DNA of 64,000 bases from Prorocentrum cordatum (GCA_963575745.1 CAUYUJ010001356.1:1-64000), one strand, 5' to 3'; counted from the first letter of the stretch, positions 10,928 to 22,525 are shown. The notes: generated by a model not told the origin, from the letters alone. Numbers and translations: made by a program.

Positions 10928-11494
10928 TCAACCCCCAAGCGGGGCACACTGTAGGCCGCTCCTCCTCCGAGTTTCCCTAGCACCTGCCGGGCCTGTCCTA
11001 AAAGGGGGCCACTCGTGTTCCATTCCTGGCTTCAAATAGAACTTGGCCTCGAAAGTTGCAGTACTGCTTCCTGCTACAATCCCCCTAGTTGCCCAGAGGT
11101 CAACAGAGGTAATGCCGTCATACAGAAGAGTGCGCACCCAGGAGTACGAAGCGAGAGCGACATCGAGCAAATCAAGGGGGTAACTCGAGAGTTCGGCGTA
11201 TTCTCTGAGTCTATCCCTAGGGACATGTTCATAAAACTTCTTGATGTCCCACGGAAGATGCAAAATGTGGAGCTTCTGTTCAGAAGCCCATTCAGCTCGA
11301 ACTGACGCCCTCCATACTGAGTCGGACGGTGCACGTTTCTGCGTGGCAGAGAAAATGCCCCCCATCCCGAACTCCGCCTCCCAAGTCCGAGTCTTGTGTT
11401 TGTGCACCGCTCCGAACAGTCTGGGGAAACTCTTGAAAAGACCAATCGGTCGTCTAACATCGCTTTCCCCTTCCTTCGGGGTGAGGAGGGACAT
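10928..11494 (-). pseudogene. LINE reverse transcriptase, motifs 2 to B
   Basis: The 188-residue frame carries RRPIGLFKSFPRLF (finger/motif 2 region, residues 14-27), LPWDIKKFYEHV (motif A, catalytic Asp83) and RGIVAGSSTA (motif B, near 137-146). This order is diagnostic of reverse transcriptases, here of the LINE type given the RNase H and zinc motifs downstream. The start at 11494 is the first Met after a frameshift, not a true start. The motif C partner is lost further downstream. Confidence 0.8.
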
Positions 11495-11745
11495 CGAGGT
11501 GCTGGAGACTTGTGGGGAAATTACTCACCATACTGACCACATGCATTGGAAGTGAGACACGATACAGTGCACGATCATTCAGCAGGCTGTAGTGCTTAGG
11601 ATGGTATCCATCAGGTCTGCAGGTTGCCTTCTTAAACTTCTGGGAGCATGATCTGATGTGGTCAATTGAAAACAAACTGGGAACTGCCACGGGGGGGGCC
11701 GTGGGGCCTGAGGAGACACTGGGCACTAAGCTGGCTTGCCAAGCT
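11454..11745 (-). pseudogene. LINE reverse transcriptase N-terminal fingers
   Basis: The frame reads SIDHIRSCSQKFKKATC followed by PDGYHPKHYSLL, the conserved finger block (x-K-K-x-T-x-x-P-D-G-x-H-P) before motif 1 of LINE RTs. It overlaps the next RT piece in a different frame, so an indel lies near 11490. Upstream it meets a CTC array at about 11790, and no endonuclease is seen, so the element is 5'-truncated or interrupted there. Confidence 0.7.
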
Positions 11746-11789
11746 TGCTTCCAAATTTCTTCTTGAGCCCGCAGACGGGCCTGGACCGC

Positions 11790-12180
11790 CTCCTCCTCCT
11801 CCTCCTCCTCCTCCTCCCCCCTCCTCCCCCTCCTCCTCCTCCGCCTCCTCCTCCTCTCCTCTCCTCCATCCTCCTCCTCCTCCTCCTCCTCTCCTCTGCT
11901 CCTGCTCCTGCTCCTGCTCCCTCCCTCCTCCTCCTCCTCCTCCTCCTCCTCCTCCTCCTCTCATCCTCCCCCTCCCCCTGCCAGCCTCGGCCGCGCGGCC
12001 CGCAACGCAGGGCCGCCGCCCCCCCCCCCTCCCCCGCGGCGCAGGCCCGCACCGCCCTTGCGCGCCAGCGCTCGGGCCGCCGACGGCGGCGGCGGCGACG
12101 ACGGCGGCGACGACGGCGGCTGCGGCGGCGGCGGAGACGACGTCAGCGGTCAGCGGCGGCGGCGGCGGCGAGAGTGGGAG
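11790..12180. repeat. CTC then CGG/GGC triplet arrays
   Basis: CTC/CCT units (11790-11965) give way to a GC-rich interval and then to GGC/GAC triplets (12070-12170). No gene is supported. Confidence 0.9.
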
Positions 12181-12367
12181 GCTGAGCGATGGGGGGGGCA
12201 GGGAACAGAGAGCTGCAGATGGAGGCGGGGACGGGACGAGGGCGGGGGGAAGAGGGAGGAGAGAAGACAACGATGACGACGACGGCACTCGGAGGGGCAG
12301 ACGGAGGGGAGTGATGAGAAGGAGGGAGGGAGAGGTGGAGGGAGGAACGGATGAGGACGAGTGAGGG

Positions 12368-12368
12368 G

Positions 12369-12445
<77 letters not shown>

Positions 12446-12640
12446 ACGACGACGAAAACAACGGACTACGAAGACGACGACGACGACGAAGACAAGGACG
12501 AGGACGACGACAACGGACGACGCCGACGGACGACGACGACAACGATAACAGACAACGACGACGACGACAGCGACAGATGACGACGATGACGACGATGATG
12601 ACGACGACGACAATGACGACGACGGACGACGACGACGGCT
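12368..12640. repeat. (GAC)n microsatellite
   Basis: Pure GAC for about 75 bp (12368-12442), then imperfect ACG/GAC units to about 12640. Poly-Asp, poly-Thr and poly-Val/Ser frames over it are artefacts. Confidence 0.95.
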
Positions 12641-12649
12641 TTCGGACTG

Positions 12650-12890
12650 CGGCACCCCTGTGGTCGATGGACGCCGCGGCCAGCGGCTGGCGGCGCGGCC
12701 GCCGCCGTCGCCGGTACCGCCGCGCGGGCGCCTTCGCAACCCGAAGGCTACTGCTGTAGAAATCAATGCCTGTTCCGCGGGCGGCGGCCCTGGCTGCAGT
12801 GAGGGCCCTTGTCGGCGTGCCTGCCAGCGTCCCCCTGCCTCGCTCCAGGTCTGCCCTTCGCCTCTGGGCCAACCCTCATTTTATGCCAAC
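12650..12890. other. Gene-free GC-rich interval
   Basis: Short mixed sequence between the GAC and CT arrays. Nothing is recognised. Confidence 0.4.
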
Positions 12891-12891
12891 C

Positions 12892-13011
12892 GCCTCTCTC
12901 TCTCTCTTTCTCTTTCCCCACACGCACATACACACACACACCCTATCTCTCTTCCCCTTCATGTCTCGCCAACTCTATATACAAACGCGTGCCCTTCTCT
13001 CGACTCTCTCT

Positions 13012-13055
<44 letters not shown>

Positions 13056-13100
13056 CCCCCTTCTCTCATACACACTCTCTCCCTCCCCGTCTCTCCCTCT
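12892..13100. repeat. (CT)n microsatellite
   Basis: CT dinucleotide runs interrupted by a short CACACA segment (about 12920-12945) and by CCC runs. Confidence 0.95.
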
Positions 13101-13834
13101 AAGTTTGGTCTCTTCTCATCCATCGCTATGTTCGCCAGCGTGGACCCCAATTCGCTTGTTTCTGGCAACTTCTGTTGTCCAGCACATGCGGTGCAGTCCA
13201 TGAGGTGCAATCTACGTGGTGCAATCAATTTTGTTCGTAATGAATTGTCAATTCCACTGCTCGCGCAATCATCCCACCCACCCACCCACAACAAAACCCA
13301 TGCGGCGGCGATTGCGATGACTGTTTAGCGCTGGCTGGCGCATCGCTGCGGCCGCGCTACCGCACGCAGGCTCGCGAGCAGAGCGGCCAGCTAGTCTGGC
13401 ACAATCGACGCGGCCGCCGCGCCGCCTTCCCAGCCCGTCTCGCAGGCCGCGCTGACGCGCGGGCACTTCAGTGCAAGTCGGTGACTCGGGTGGGCGCGGT
13501 ATCATGGCGACATCGACAACGGCAGCTGCGATGATGGTATTAGCGATGCCTGTGACGAGGATGACGATGACGACGGCAAGGCCAGTGACGGCGCCGATGC
13601 TGATCACGCCGACGGCAATGAAGGTGTCCAGGAGTTCGACATGCGCGCGCGGCCGACGGGCGCGTGTGGCCCGCATACTAAAGTTGGCAAGGATCGCCCC
13701 CCCCTTTCCCAGCAAGCGTGCAAAAACGTTCGAATGATTTCGACATGGCGCATAATCAACTGTAATTTGTATTACCCCATGGGGAAATGATAATCTGGAG
13801 GGGGGTAGATTCAAATTTCTTTTTAGAGAGGAGA
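13101..13834. other. Gene-free stretch
   Basis: Includes three GTGCA[AG]T motifs at about 13190-13235, related to those at 7490-7670 and 13835-13985, and GAC/GAT-rich sequence near 13500-13620. No gene is recognised. Confidence 0.4.
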
Positions 13835-14165
13835 ACATGTGTGGCGCAATATATGTGGCACAATATATGCTGTGCAGCATGTTGTGTGCAGTTTAGGTTA
13901 TGCAATGTATGTTGTACCAGATGCGAGATGCAAACGATGTGGTCCAGTCTGTGTGGTGCAATCTATGTTGTGTTTTGCTCCTGCTAAGCACGTCGTAGCA
14001 ATGCAAAGCAACGCGAAGCAATGCAGCGCAGCGCAGAGCACGGCGCAGCAATGCACAGCCAAGCAATGCAACGCAACGCAATACAACAACAACTGCAAAG
14101 CAAAACAGCTTGCAATGCGCAGCAACGCAAAGCCATGCAAAGCAACGCGACGCACAACAAGGCCC
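13835..14165. repeat. GTGCAAT-type and GCAAAGCAA-type interspersed motifs
   Basis: From 13835 to about 13985 there are several degenerate [GT]GCA[AC]TNTATG units. From 13990 to 14165 GCAAAGCAA/GCAACGCAA decamers are repeated. No gene is supported. Confidence 0.7.
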
Positions 14166-15385
14166 GGACGGCGGGCAGCGACGGTGGCTGCACGACAGCG
14201 AGAGCGGCAGACAGACTCCCCTGGCGGGCGGCGACGAAGCGACGACGACGACATAGCCGTCATAGCGGCAGACAGGCCCAGCTCGGCAGAAAAGAAGTAA
14301 GAGCTCCTGAATGCAAGCTCTGTTCGGGAACTCTGTTTGCTACCAAACATACACAGACACATAAAATATGAAAACGCCCTTACTCAGGCGACATTCCGAA
14401 TTGTGGCGGGATGATTCCCAGACCCGAGTGGCCACACGCCTCATGTGGCCGACTTCAGGCCTCGGCCACTGAGGCTCTGGTCATGCTCTGCCCCGAACGC
14501 GTGCAACCAGAGTGCAGACGGGCAGCAGGCCAGTTGATTTGCAGTTGAGGTTCCAGCAACGGCCACACCAAATCAAACTGGACGCACCTCTCACCCTCAG
14601 TGGGCCCCGGAAACGGCAAGGCTGGTGTTTTGTCACTGTTTCCAAAACAATGTCCCTTGAGGATGGACACGGCAAAAAAAAACGACAGGCAAGGGCAACA
14701 AAAAAGGCCCGGGCTTTTGGAGCCGGAGCCGGAACCTGGACGAAAGACGGCGGCGGAGCCGACAGCAAAAGAACGGCGTCAAAATCGGCAGAGAAGCGGC
14801 ACAACGGATCCCGTAGAAAACGGGCCCTGTCGTTTCCAGGGCCCACGAAGGTAGAGGGACCCTGGGACACACAAATAGATCGACATAAATCCCGGGATTC
14901 CCTAGATTGTCTCATGTTTTCTGGAATATTCTCTTTCCCCCCCCCCACTTCCCACATTTCCCTAATTCTCCTGGGGATCGACGATGCATTGTGTCTGTAT
15001 GTTTTTTCCCCTGGCAGGGTGCCCGTGGACCCTGCGGCTGCCGTCGCCGAGCGCGGGGCCCACGAGGGCGGCTGCGGCCGGAGGGAGGGGAGCCCTTTCC
15101 ATGCCGCGGTGCTGCCCCCCCTCTCTGGAGGGCAGAAGAGCCACCCCGACAATAACCACCCCGACGCGCGAAGCCGTGTAGCAAACGTGCCCAGAGAAGG
15201 AAGCAAACAGGGCAGGGCTGTTTAGTAAACGCCAATTGTCCGGTCCGGGTGGTTTTTCCTCCCTTGGCTCTCCCCCCGCCTTGCGCGGTGCAGTGGAGAA
15301 CAGTCCACAAGAAGCCTTCCACGATAAGCCCAGCCCTGGGACCCCGGGGACGTCTAACGACAGTCTTGGTATGGGAGCGCCACGC
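14166..15385. other. Gene-free stretch with two dispersed repeats
   Basis: About 14830-14960 resembles 38925-39055, with a 22-bp core (14856-14877) containing CCTGGGACACACAAATA. About 15158-15236 is a copy of the repeat at 1289-1393 and 5628-5706. No gene is recognised. Confidence 0.6.
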
Positions 15386-15387
15386 CT

Positions 15388-15485
15388 AGGAGGAGGAGGA
15401 GGAGGAGGAGGAGGAGGAAGAGGAGGAGGAGGAGGAGGAGGAGGAGGCGGAGGAGGCGGAGGAGGCGGAGGAGGAGGAGGAGGTG
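15388..15485. repeat. (GGA)n microsatellite
   Basis: Purine-strand version of the CTC arrays, with GGC units near its end. It is one of only two purine-oriented arrays noted on the plus strand. Confidence 0.95.
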
Positions 15486-15910
15486 TTTCTTGGCATGGGC
15501 CTCCATTGTGCGTGGACGAGGGAAGAGCCCAGACGTCCTCGGACATGAGTCGTGCAGTCCGCGGCCCCAGGGCGCCCCATCCCCTCCCCGGGGGCAGTCC
15601 TGCGTCCCCGATCCAGTGCCTCATGGTCCTCGAGGCCCTCGCCCGATTGACGGGCCCCAGCGGCGCCGACACGAAGGATGAGGCCGCGACTGCAGAAAAG
15701 ACATCCCGTCGGAGGACTGGGAGAGGGCCCGGGATGATCTACTGGCCCAGGTCGGTCTAAACCTGGGTCGGTCGGGCTTCGCAGGATCCTGCCAAATCCT
15801 GCGCCCTCGCCCAGGTCAGTGCAGTCCTGGCTCCGCAAGATCCTGCGACATGCGACGCTCTGGCTGGCCCCTGTTTGCGCAGACCCCCGTGTCAAGGCTC
15901 CCGAGAGGGG
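15486..15910. other. Gene-free stretch
   Basis: A short repeated motif, GG[AT]TCCTGCCAA...TCCTGCG, occurs about three times between 15780 and 15850. Nothing else is seen. Confidence 0.4.
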
Positions 15911-15911
15911 G

Positions 15912-15964
<53 letters not shown>
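15911..15964. repeat. (GAC)n microsatellite
   Basis: About 18 perfect GAC/ACG triplets. Confidence 0.95.
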
Positions 15965-15965
<1 letters not shown>

Positions 15966-16124
15966 CGGCCGACCTAGCGCCAGGCCAAAAAGTTCGGGGG
16001 TCGGGCGGCACGCGCCCCGCCGCGCTCCGTCGCGCCCCGCTCTCACTTCGACAGGAAGTCCTGCAGCCACACTTCGGGGGTTGCCAGAGGTGTTCTCAGC
16101 CAGAGGTGTCTCGCCGTCTCCCCC

Positions 16125-16222
16125 TCCCTCCTCCCCGTCAACCTCCCCATCCCCCTCCCCCTCCCCCTCCCCCTCCCCCTCCTCCTCCTCCTCCTCCTCC
16201 TCCTCCTCCTCCTCCTCCTCCT
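16125..16222. repeat. CCCCTC then CTC microsatellite
   Basis: CCCCTC hexamers pass into pure CTC triplets before 16222. Confidence 0.95.
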
Positions 16223-16369
16223 GCATTCTTTTTCCTTATAAATAACTTCTCCTTGTCGCACCCCGAGGCCAATGTTTAGGGCGGGCTGGACGTTTCTCCT
16301 CAGACTTTCTCACCATTTATGACCCTGAAACATTAAAACTGGCAACCGTTTCACAGATGGAGTGCGGGT

Positions 16370-16505
16370 CGTTTTGAAAAAGTGGCTCTCGCCTTAGTGC
16401 TGCGCACATTCGCTTCAAATATTTGCATGGGTTCCACGGATTGAGGGCGAGTGGTTGTCAAAAGGTGGCTGTCGCCTTGGCGCCGCGCGCATGTTTTTTT
16501 CGCAA
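16370..16505. repeat. Copies of an ~85-bp repeat (family also at 19735-19998)
   Basis: Two degenerate units carrying GGCTCTCGCCTTAG/GGCTGTCGCCTTGG and GGATTGAGGGCGAGTGGTT. The same family reappears beyond the satellite at 19735-19998, so it brackets the 16.6-19.7 kb tandem-repeat block. Confidence 0.75.
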
Positions 16506-16604
16506 CCCTCCTTGGTTGGGTATTCGTTTTGAATAGAGCAGTGTGGTCGCGTCCTCCCTCCTCCCGCCTCCCGCCTCTTTCCTGCCTCTTTCTGTCTTGC
16601 CTGC

Positions 16605-18330
16605 GGGGGGCTGCGATCTGTGAAACTGTCGCCACTTTCGAGCCCTGCTGGGGGGCCAGCACAGTGAGGGCCACGGGCGGATTCAGATTAGACCTCGCCA
16701 TCCCTGGGGGCTGCGATCTGTGAAACTGTCGCCATTTTCGAGCCCTGCTGGGGGGCCAGCACAGTGAGGGCCACGGGCGGATTCAAATTAGACCTCGCCA
16801 TCCCTGGGGGGCTGCGATCTGCGAAACTGTCGCCATTTTCGAGGCCTGCTGGGGGGCCCAGCACAGTGAGGGCCACGCGCGGATTCAAATTAGACCTCGC
16901 CATCCCTGGGGGGCTGCGATCTGCGAAACTGTCGCCATTTTCGAGGCCTGCTGGGGGGCCCAGCACAGTGAGGCCACGCGCGGATTCAAATTAGACCTCG
17001 CCGTCCCTGGGGGGCCACGCGGCGGATTCAAATTAGACCTCGCCATCCCTGGGGGGCTGCGATCTGCGAAACTGTCGCCATTTTCGAGGCCTGCTGGGGG
17101 GCCCAGCACAGTTGGGCACCGCGCGGATTCAAATTAGACCTCGCCATCCCTGGGGGGCTGCGATCTGTGAAACTGTCGCCACTTTCGAGGCCTGCTGGGG
17201 GGGCCCAGCATAGAGGGCCACGCGGCGGATTCAAATTAGACCTCGCCATCCCTGGGGGGCTGCGATCTGCGAAACTGTCGCCATTTTCGAGGCCTGCTGG
17301 GGGGCCCAGCACAGTGAGGGCCACGCGCGGATTCAAATTAGACCTCGCCATCCCTGGGGGGCTGCGATCTGCGAAACTGTCGCCATTTTCGAGGCCTGCT
17401 GGGGGGCCCAGCATAGAGGGCCACGCGCGGATTCAAATTAGACCTCGCCATCCCTGGGGGGCTGCGATCTGCGAAACTGTCGCCATTTTCGAGGCCTGCT
17501 GGGGGGCCCAGCACAGTGAGGGCCACGCGCGGATTCAAATTAGACCTCGCCATCCCTGGGGGGCTGCGATCTGCGAAACTGTCGCCATTTTCGAGGCCTG
17601 CTGGGGGGGCCCAGCACAGTGAGGGCCACGCGCGGATTCAAATTAGACCTCGCCATCCCTGGGGCTGCGATCTGCGAAACTGTCGCCATTTTCGAGGCCT
17701 GCTGGGGGGCCCAGCACAGTGAGGGCCACGCGCGGATTCAAATTAGACCTCGCCATCCCTGGGGGGCTGCGATCTGCGAAACTGTCGCCATTTTCGAGGC
17801 CTGCTGGGGGGCCCAGCACAGTGAGGGCCACGGGCGGACCCAAATTAGACCTCGCCATCCCTGGGGGGCTGCGATCTGTGAAACTGTCGCCATTTTCGAG
17901 GCCTGCTGGGGGGCCCAGCACAGTGAGGGCCACGCGCGGATTCAAATTAGACCTCGCCGTCCCTGGGGGGCTGCGATCTGCGAAACTGTCGCCATTTTCG
18001 AGGCCTGCTGGGGGGCCCAGCACAGTGAGGGCCACGCGCGGATTCAAATTAGACCTCGCCATCCCTGGGGGGCTGCGATCTGCGAAACTGTCGCCATTTT
18101 CGAGGCCTGCTGGGGGGCCCAGCACAGTGAGGGCCACGCGCGGATTCAAATTAGACCTCGCCATCCCTGGGGGGCTGCGATCTGCGAAACTGCCGCCATT
18201 TTCGAAGCCTGCTGGGGGGCCCAGCACAGTGAGGGCCACGGGCAGATTCAAATGAGACCTCGCCATCCCTGCGGGGCTGCGATCTGTGAACCTGTCGCCA
18301 CTTTCGAGGCCTGCTGTGGTCCCCGTTTTC
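16605..18330. repeat. ~102-bp tandem satellite, about 17 units
   Basis: The unit runs through CAGTGAGGGCCACGCGCGG, ATTAGACCTCGCC, CTGCGATCTGCGAAACTG and CGAGGCCTGCTGGGGGG. I count about 17 occurrences of the ATTAGACCTCGCC segment, at spacings of about 100-105 bp except one short unit near 16990-17035. The first two and the last are the most divergent. There are no unique spacers, so it is not a CRISPR array. Frames across it on both strands are satellite artefacts. Confidence 0.95.
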
Positions 18331-18620
18331 GAAGTGGCTAGGAGTGCTCAGGAATTGTAAATCATCAGTTTTATCAAGCCCTTTTCCTGTAGCCAGTGTC
18401 CTGCGAGTCTCCCGAATTCCGTCTGCAGACATATGTAACCCTCGCTCCGTCATCGCCCCCTTATAAAGTATCCTAAACTATTTGCGCCCCGCTTTTGCGC
18501 AGGGGTTGGGTACGTCGCCAGGGTATTTTTTTGTTTTTCCTCCCCCCCCCAAAAAAAATATAATACTCACTGCGTGGAGCTCCCCATATGTGCATCCTTT
18601 TTTAAAAGGTAATATTCTAT
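18331..18620. other. Gene-free interval
   Basis: AT-richer interval with a C run then an A run near 18540-18560. No gene is recognised. Confidence 0.4.
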
Positions 18621-18624
18621 ATGG

Positions 18625-18835
18625 GTCTACAGGAACACACGTAAAACACCAAGGACTCGTGCCCCAGGAGAGGCCCAATATATAGGAACAAAAGTAAAAC
18701 AAGTAGGATTGCTTACACAGGAGAAGGACAATATATATATATATAGAAACATACGTAGAACATCAAAGAATCGTGCTCCAGGTGAGGCCCAATCGATAGG
18801 AGCATACGTAAAACACATGGGATTGGAGCCACTCC
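18625..18835. repeat. ~55-bp tandem repeat, about four units
   Basis: Degenerate units share GGAACA[CT]ACGTAAAACA and CCAGGAGAGGCCCAATATATAGG. Each differs by several substitutions and an internal AT run. Confidence 0.75.
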
Positions 18836-19095
18836 TGTTGCCTTCTGAGGCCTCCTGCTCCTGGGGCCTCTCGGGGCCTCCTGTTGCCTTCCGAGGCCTC
18901 CTGGCGCTTCCTGTTGCCTCCTGGGGCCTCCTGTGGTTTCCTGAGGCCTTCTGGAGCTTCCTGGGGCCTCCTGGAGCCTCTTGGGACATCCTGTGGCCTC
19001 TTGAGTCTTTCTGTGGCCTCCTGATGCCTCCTGGGACCTCATGTGGTCTCCTGGGGCCTCCTGGAGCCTGTTGGAGCCTCCTGTGGCATCCTGAG
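18836..19095. repeat. GGCCTCCTG minisatellite
   Basis: About 250 bp of degenerate 15-30-bp units built on TGGGGCCTCCTG. Pro/Gly/Leu/Trp-rich frames are artefacts. Confidence 0.85.
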
Positions 19096-19096
19096 A

Positions 19097-19705
19097 AGAA
19101 TCTGCGCCCACGAGCCTGGCCACCACAACAGGCAAACCGATCGAGACATCCTCAAAATCTGGCCCACCTGGGCGGTGAACATGAGCGCCTCGCTCGAGAC
19201 ATCCTCCAAATCTGCTCCGAAAGCGAAGGATGTTGAGCCCAGAAACAAGCAAACCGCCTGAGACATCTCCACAAAATAGCCGCGAACGAGCCCGTGCAAC
19301 CACCCCTGGCGGCTCCCCTTAGGGCCACGAGCCTGGCCACCAAAACAGGCAAACCGATCGAGACATCCTCAAAATCTGGCCCACCTGGGGGGTGAAAATG
19401 AGCGCCTCGCTCGAGACATCCTCCAAATCTGCTCCGAAAACGAAGGATGTTGAGCCCAGAAACAAGCAAACCTCCTGAGACATCCCCACAAAATGGCCGC
19501 GAGGCCACGAGCCTGGCCACCAAAACAAGCAAACCGATCGAGACATCCTCAAAATCTGGCCCACCTGGGGGGTGAACATGAGCGCCTCGCTCGAGACATC
19601 CTCCAAATCTGCTCCGAAAGCGAAGGATGTTGAGCCCAGAAACAAGCAAACCGCCTGAGACATCCCCACAAAATGGCCGCGAACGAGCCCGTGCAACCAC
19701 CCCTG
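19097..19705. repeat. ~190-bp tandem repeat, three units
   Basis: Three units start near 19108, 19328 and 19508. Each runs from GAGCCTGGCCACCA through AACCGATCGAGACATCC and CTCGCTCGAGACATCC to CTGAGACATC. A short CACCCCTGGCGGC segment follows the first and the third. Minus-strand frames over it reflect the repeat. Confidence 0.9.
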
Positions 19706-19734
19706 GCGGCTGGTTTTTTTTACAAAAAAAAAAA

Positions 19735-19998
19735 AGGATTTGCAAGAGCTTCACGGATGGAGGGCGAGTGGTCTTCCAGATGTGGTTCTCGCCCTAGCGC
19801 CGCGCACATTCGTTCTAAACATTTGCAAGAGCTTCACGGATTGACGGCGAGTGGTTTTCAAAATGTGGATCTCGCCTCAGCTCTGCGCGTATTCCTTTTC
19901 AACATTTGCAAGAGCTTCACGGATTGAGGGCGGTTTCTTTTCAAAATGTGGCTCTCGCCTTAGCGCTGCGCACATTCGTGTTTGATATTTGCACGGCT
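19735..19998. repeat. ~85-bp tandem repeat, three units
   Basis: Units share TTTGCAAGAGCTTCACGGA, GGGCGAGTGG and CTCGCC(T/C)TAGC...GCGCACATTCG. The same family as 16370-16505, on the other side of the satellite block. Confidence 0.85.
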
Positions 19999-20330
19999 TC
20001 CACAACTTCCCATGGTCAGCGTACCAGACATGATTTGTTGGAAGGGTTGCGGGTTGTGAGGGTGCAACACTTACGTAGGTTCGCAGTGTGGAAGTCCCAG
20101 GAGTGGCATTTTGGCGCCATTCCAGATCATCAAGACGCAGCAGTCAGGTTGATCCGTTGCGTTTGAATCCCGAAAGCAATGTTTTGGCATGCTTCCGGGT
20201 CTTCAAACGGTTGCCCTCCAACGAAGCAGTTCCCTCATTGGAAAGAACCCTTGTAGCGGCCTATGAAGAAGGAGCTTGGGAGGAGGGTGGATTCCAACAT
20301 CGTTGATGACTCTTGGGTTTACACTGGTCC
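19999..20330. other. Gene-free interval
   Basis: Mixed sequence with no recognisable coding or repeat content. Confidence 0.4.
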
Positions 20331-20748
20331 TCATCCTCCTCCTCTCCCTCTTCCTCCTCCTCGCGACATTATGTGAAGGCCCCGGGGCCCTCTGGGCCTC
20401 GTGGGCGGTGCCCTGGATGGCCGCGAAGGCGTCCATGGAAATCCTGTGGGCGCCCTGGGCAAGGGACACCTGTGGCAACATCCCAGGAAGCTCCCCCTCG
20501 TCGAGGCCAGCGCGCTCCTAGGAAATTCACCTAGCTCGTGCGTGCCCTCTTACAAGATGTCGAGGACAAGAAATCCTTCACCCGTCGCCGCGGTCGACAT
20601 CGTCACGGTCGACGTCGTCGTCGCCGTTTCCCTCTCGCCCCTCCTCCCCCCCTCGCTTTCGATTCCCATCCGTCTCCCAGTCTCCCTCTCCTCCTCCTCC
20701 TCCTCATCCTCCTCCTCCTCCTCCTCTTCCTCCTCCCCCTCCTCTTAC
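20330..20748. repeat. CTC/TCC microsatellite blocks
   Basis: Short polypyrimidine arrays at 20330-20360 and 20690-20748, separated by mixed sequence with GTCGTC units near 20610. Confidence 0.85.
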
Positions 20749-20802
20749 CGCTTACCGGGCCTTCGAACGAATCCTCTAACAGGTAGCGGTGTGGCCATGC
20801 CA

Positions 20803-21110
20803 CTACATGATTACCTCTCTGGGGGGCTCCAGATCATCTGGCCGGGGCCACTCTGTATACCCAGGAGGCAGCCTACTCTCTTCAAGGGCGCTGATGGCGC
20901 TCCCCCTATGTTTGGGGATGGGGCGACTGGCGTTGCAGGGTTTCCCCAAGACGCAGAAATTGCTGACCGAGACCCCCGCACAAGTGCGGCACCAGAAGAA
21001 ACCGCGGTACCTCATGAACCTGTGGATTGGGTCCAAACGCGAAGGGCATCCTCGGCACCGGGTTCTTAGCCCCTGCTGCCTCAGGCATGCTGCAGTGGGG
21101 CGCCCGTGAC
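20803..21110 (-). pseudogene. LINE C-terminal zinc-motif fragment
   Basis: On the minus strand a frame reads HRFMRYRGFFWCRTCAG, then FCVLGKPC. This is the H-x(n)-C-x2-C-[AG]-G...L-x3-C motif that ends the LINE frames elsewhere in this window. No RNase H is attached, so it is a solo 3' end. The region upstream (21.1-22.5 kb) has no clear RNase H or RT. Confidence 0.6.
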
Positions 21111-21127
21111 AGGCTTCACCAAACAAA

Positions 21128-22525
21128 TCATCTGGCGCCAGTTTGAACTCGGTGCTCAGAGGTGACTGCGGCAGCTTCAAATTCTTCCTTCCGACCCTCC
21201 GCCCGAGCCTTGGCCTCATGCTGCCTATCTTGCCTCGATGAGGCTCCATCAATCAGTGGGGCATGCTCCGCTATGTGGGCCGCCACCCGGATCAATCGAG
21301 ACTGCACTGCAATGGCTAACGCCTCAATCCGAGCGACAGCTTGGATGTCTTCTGCAGGCAACTGGGCTGAGCGGGCATCTTCCGACGCGAAGCTGTCGGC
21401 CAGCTAATTGGCCAACCAGCGCTGCGGAGGGACTCCCGCTTGCTGCGCCTGCTCTACTGACAAGTGGGATTTGATATTATTGGCCTATATCTGCCGATCT
21501 CCTGCCGCGCTCCAAAACTCTTCCCACAGCCTACGATTGTTGTCGCGACTGGCCCTGGGTCCCATGGAGATTCCCGAGACCGCGCTCTGAGCGCGTACTA
21601 CTAGTACCCGTGGGCCTTCGGCCATGCGAACTGCATTGGTGGCGGCCGCGAGCTCTGGTCTGCTTCCAGTGGTCCACTGGGGCATGCGCCCGAGTCACGC
21701 GCTCCCATCCTTGAGCTACTGCAAAGTCCCAGCCACAACGAAGCAGGCGAGAACCTTCATGAGACTTGCCTCCAGATCCATCCGTCGCGACCGCCGCGCA
21801 GGCCCCTAACGGGCACTGGGGGTTCTCCAAGAGGGCCCCTCCTAGCACGACTGGCCCCGCGCAGGCCCGGCGGCGCGCTGGTAGGCCCGGGGCGCAGGAG
21901 CCAAGCCTGCGAGACAGAAACAAAGGGCCTCCTCGTCTGCTTCGTGTTGGGCCTGGAACTCGAGCTCTCGAGGTAGACCTTCCACCCGAGCGTTGGCGGG
22001 GCTTTCCCGAAACTGCTTGAACAGCGTCTCCTGTGGGGCAACACGTCTGGGGCAAGCTGGGCTGGCCCAGGTAGGCCCACAGGGTCTGCAGGGCGCATCA
22101 GGCTCCATCGCGGGCGACTCGGGGGGGGGCTCCAAAGCCTGTGCGTCCTCCAACTGGGCCTGTCTGAGAATGCCTTCAAAGCCGAACGCCTCCCCCCCTC
22201 CTCCCCGTGGCCATGCTGGCGCTCAGGGGACTGGTGGGGAGGTGGTTCTGTTCAGGCCTCATGGGGTGGAGCTTGGGGGGGGGCTCGCCGCCTCGTCGCC
22301 GAATCTGTGGCTGGCTGGCCATGGCGCTCCGGCCATGATCTTTCGAAAGACTCCAAGCTCGCCATGCGTGGCTTCTTTTTTTGAGGGGGCGCATGCGAGC
22401 CTGATTGGCGTGCAACTATGGGCCAAACTCAAGCCCATTGCCTTTGCAGTGCTTGGCCGCTGCAAGCCAAGCCTGCTGGTCTCAAGCACCATAGCGCTCG
22501 CATTCGAGCACCCGCTCGGGAGCAT
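21128..22525 (-). pseudogene. Unassigned minus-strand coding-like debris
   Basis: Several short minus-strand frames are rich in Ala, Glu, Gln and Arg. One at 21842-22153 contains FKQFRESPANARVEGLPREL; one at 21128-21361 could form a coiled coil (EALAIAVQSRLIRVAAHIAEH). The composition recalls the coiled-coil ORF1 at 34.1-34.9 kb, and the segment lies between two LINE fragments of the same orientation. That is weak evidence: no motif identifies it, and no single frame is open throughout. Confidence 0.3.

Noticed and set aside
12351-12548. Poly-Asp / poly-Thr reading frames
   Set aside because: Direct translation of the GAC microsatellite.
16605-18330. Direct-repeat array as CRISPR
   Set aside because: Units of ~102 bp are contiguous with no unique spacers and no cas genes, and the context is eukaryotic.
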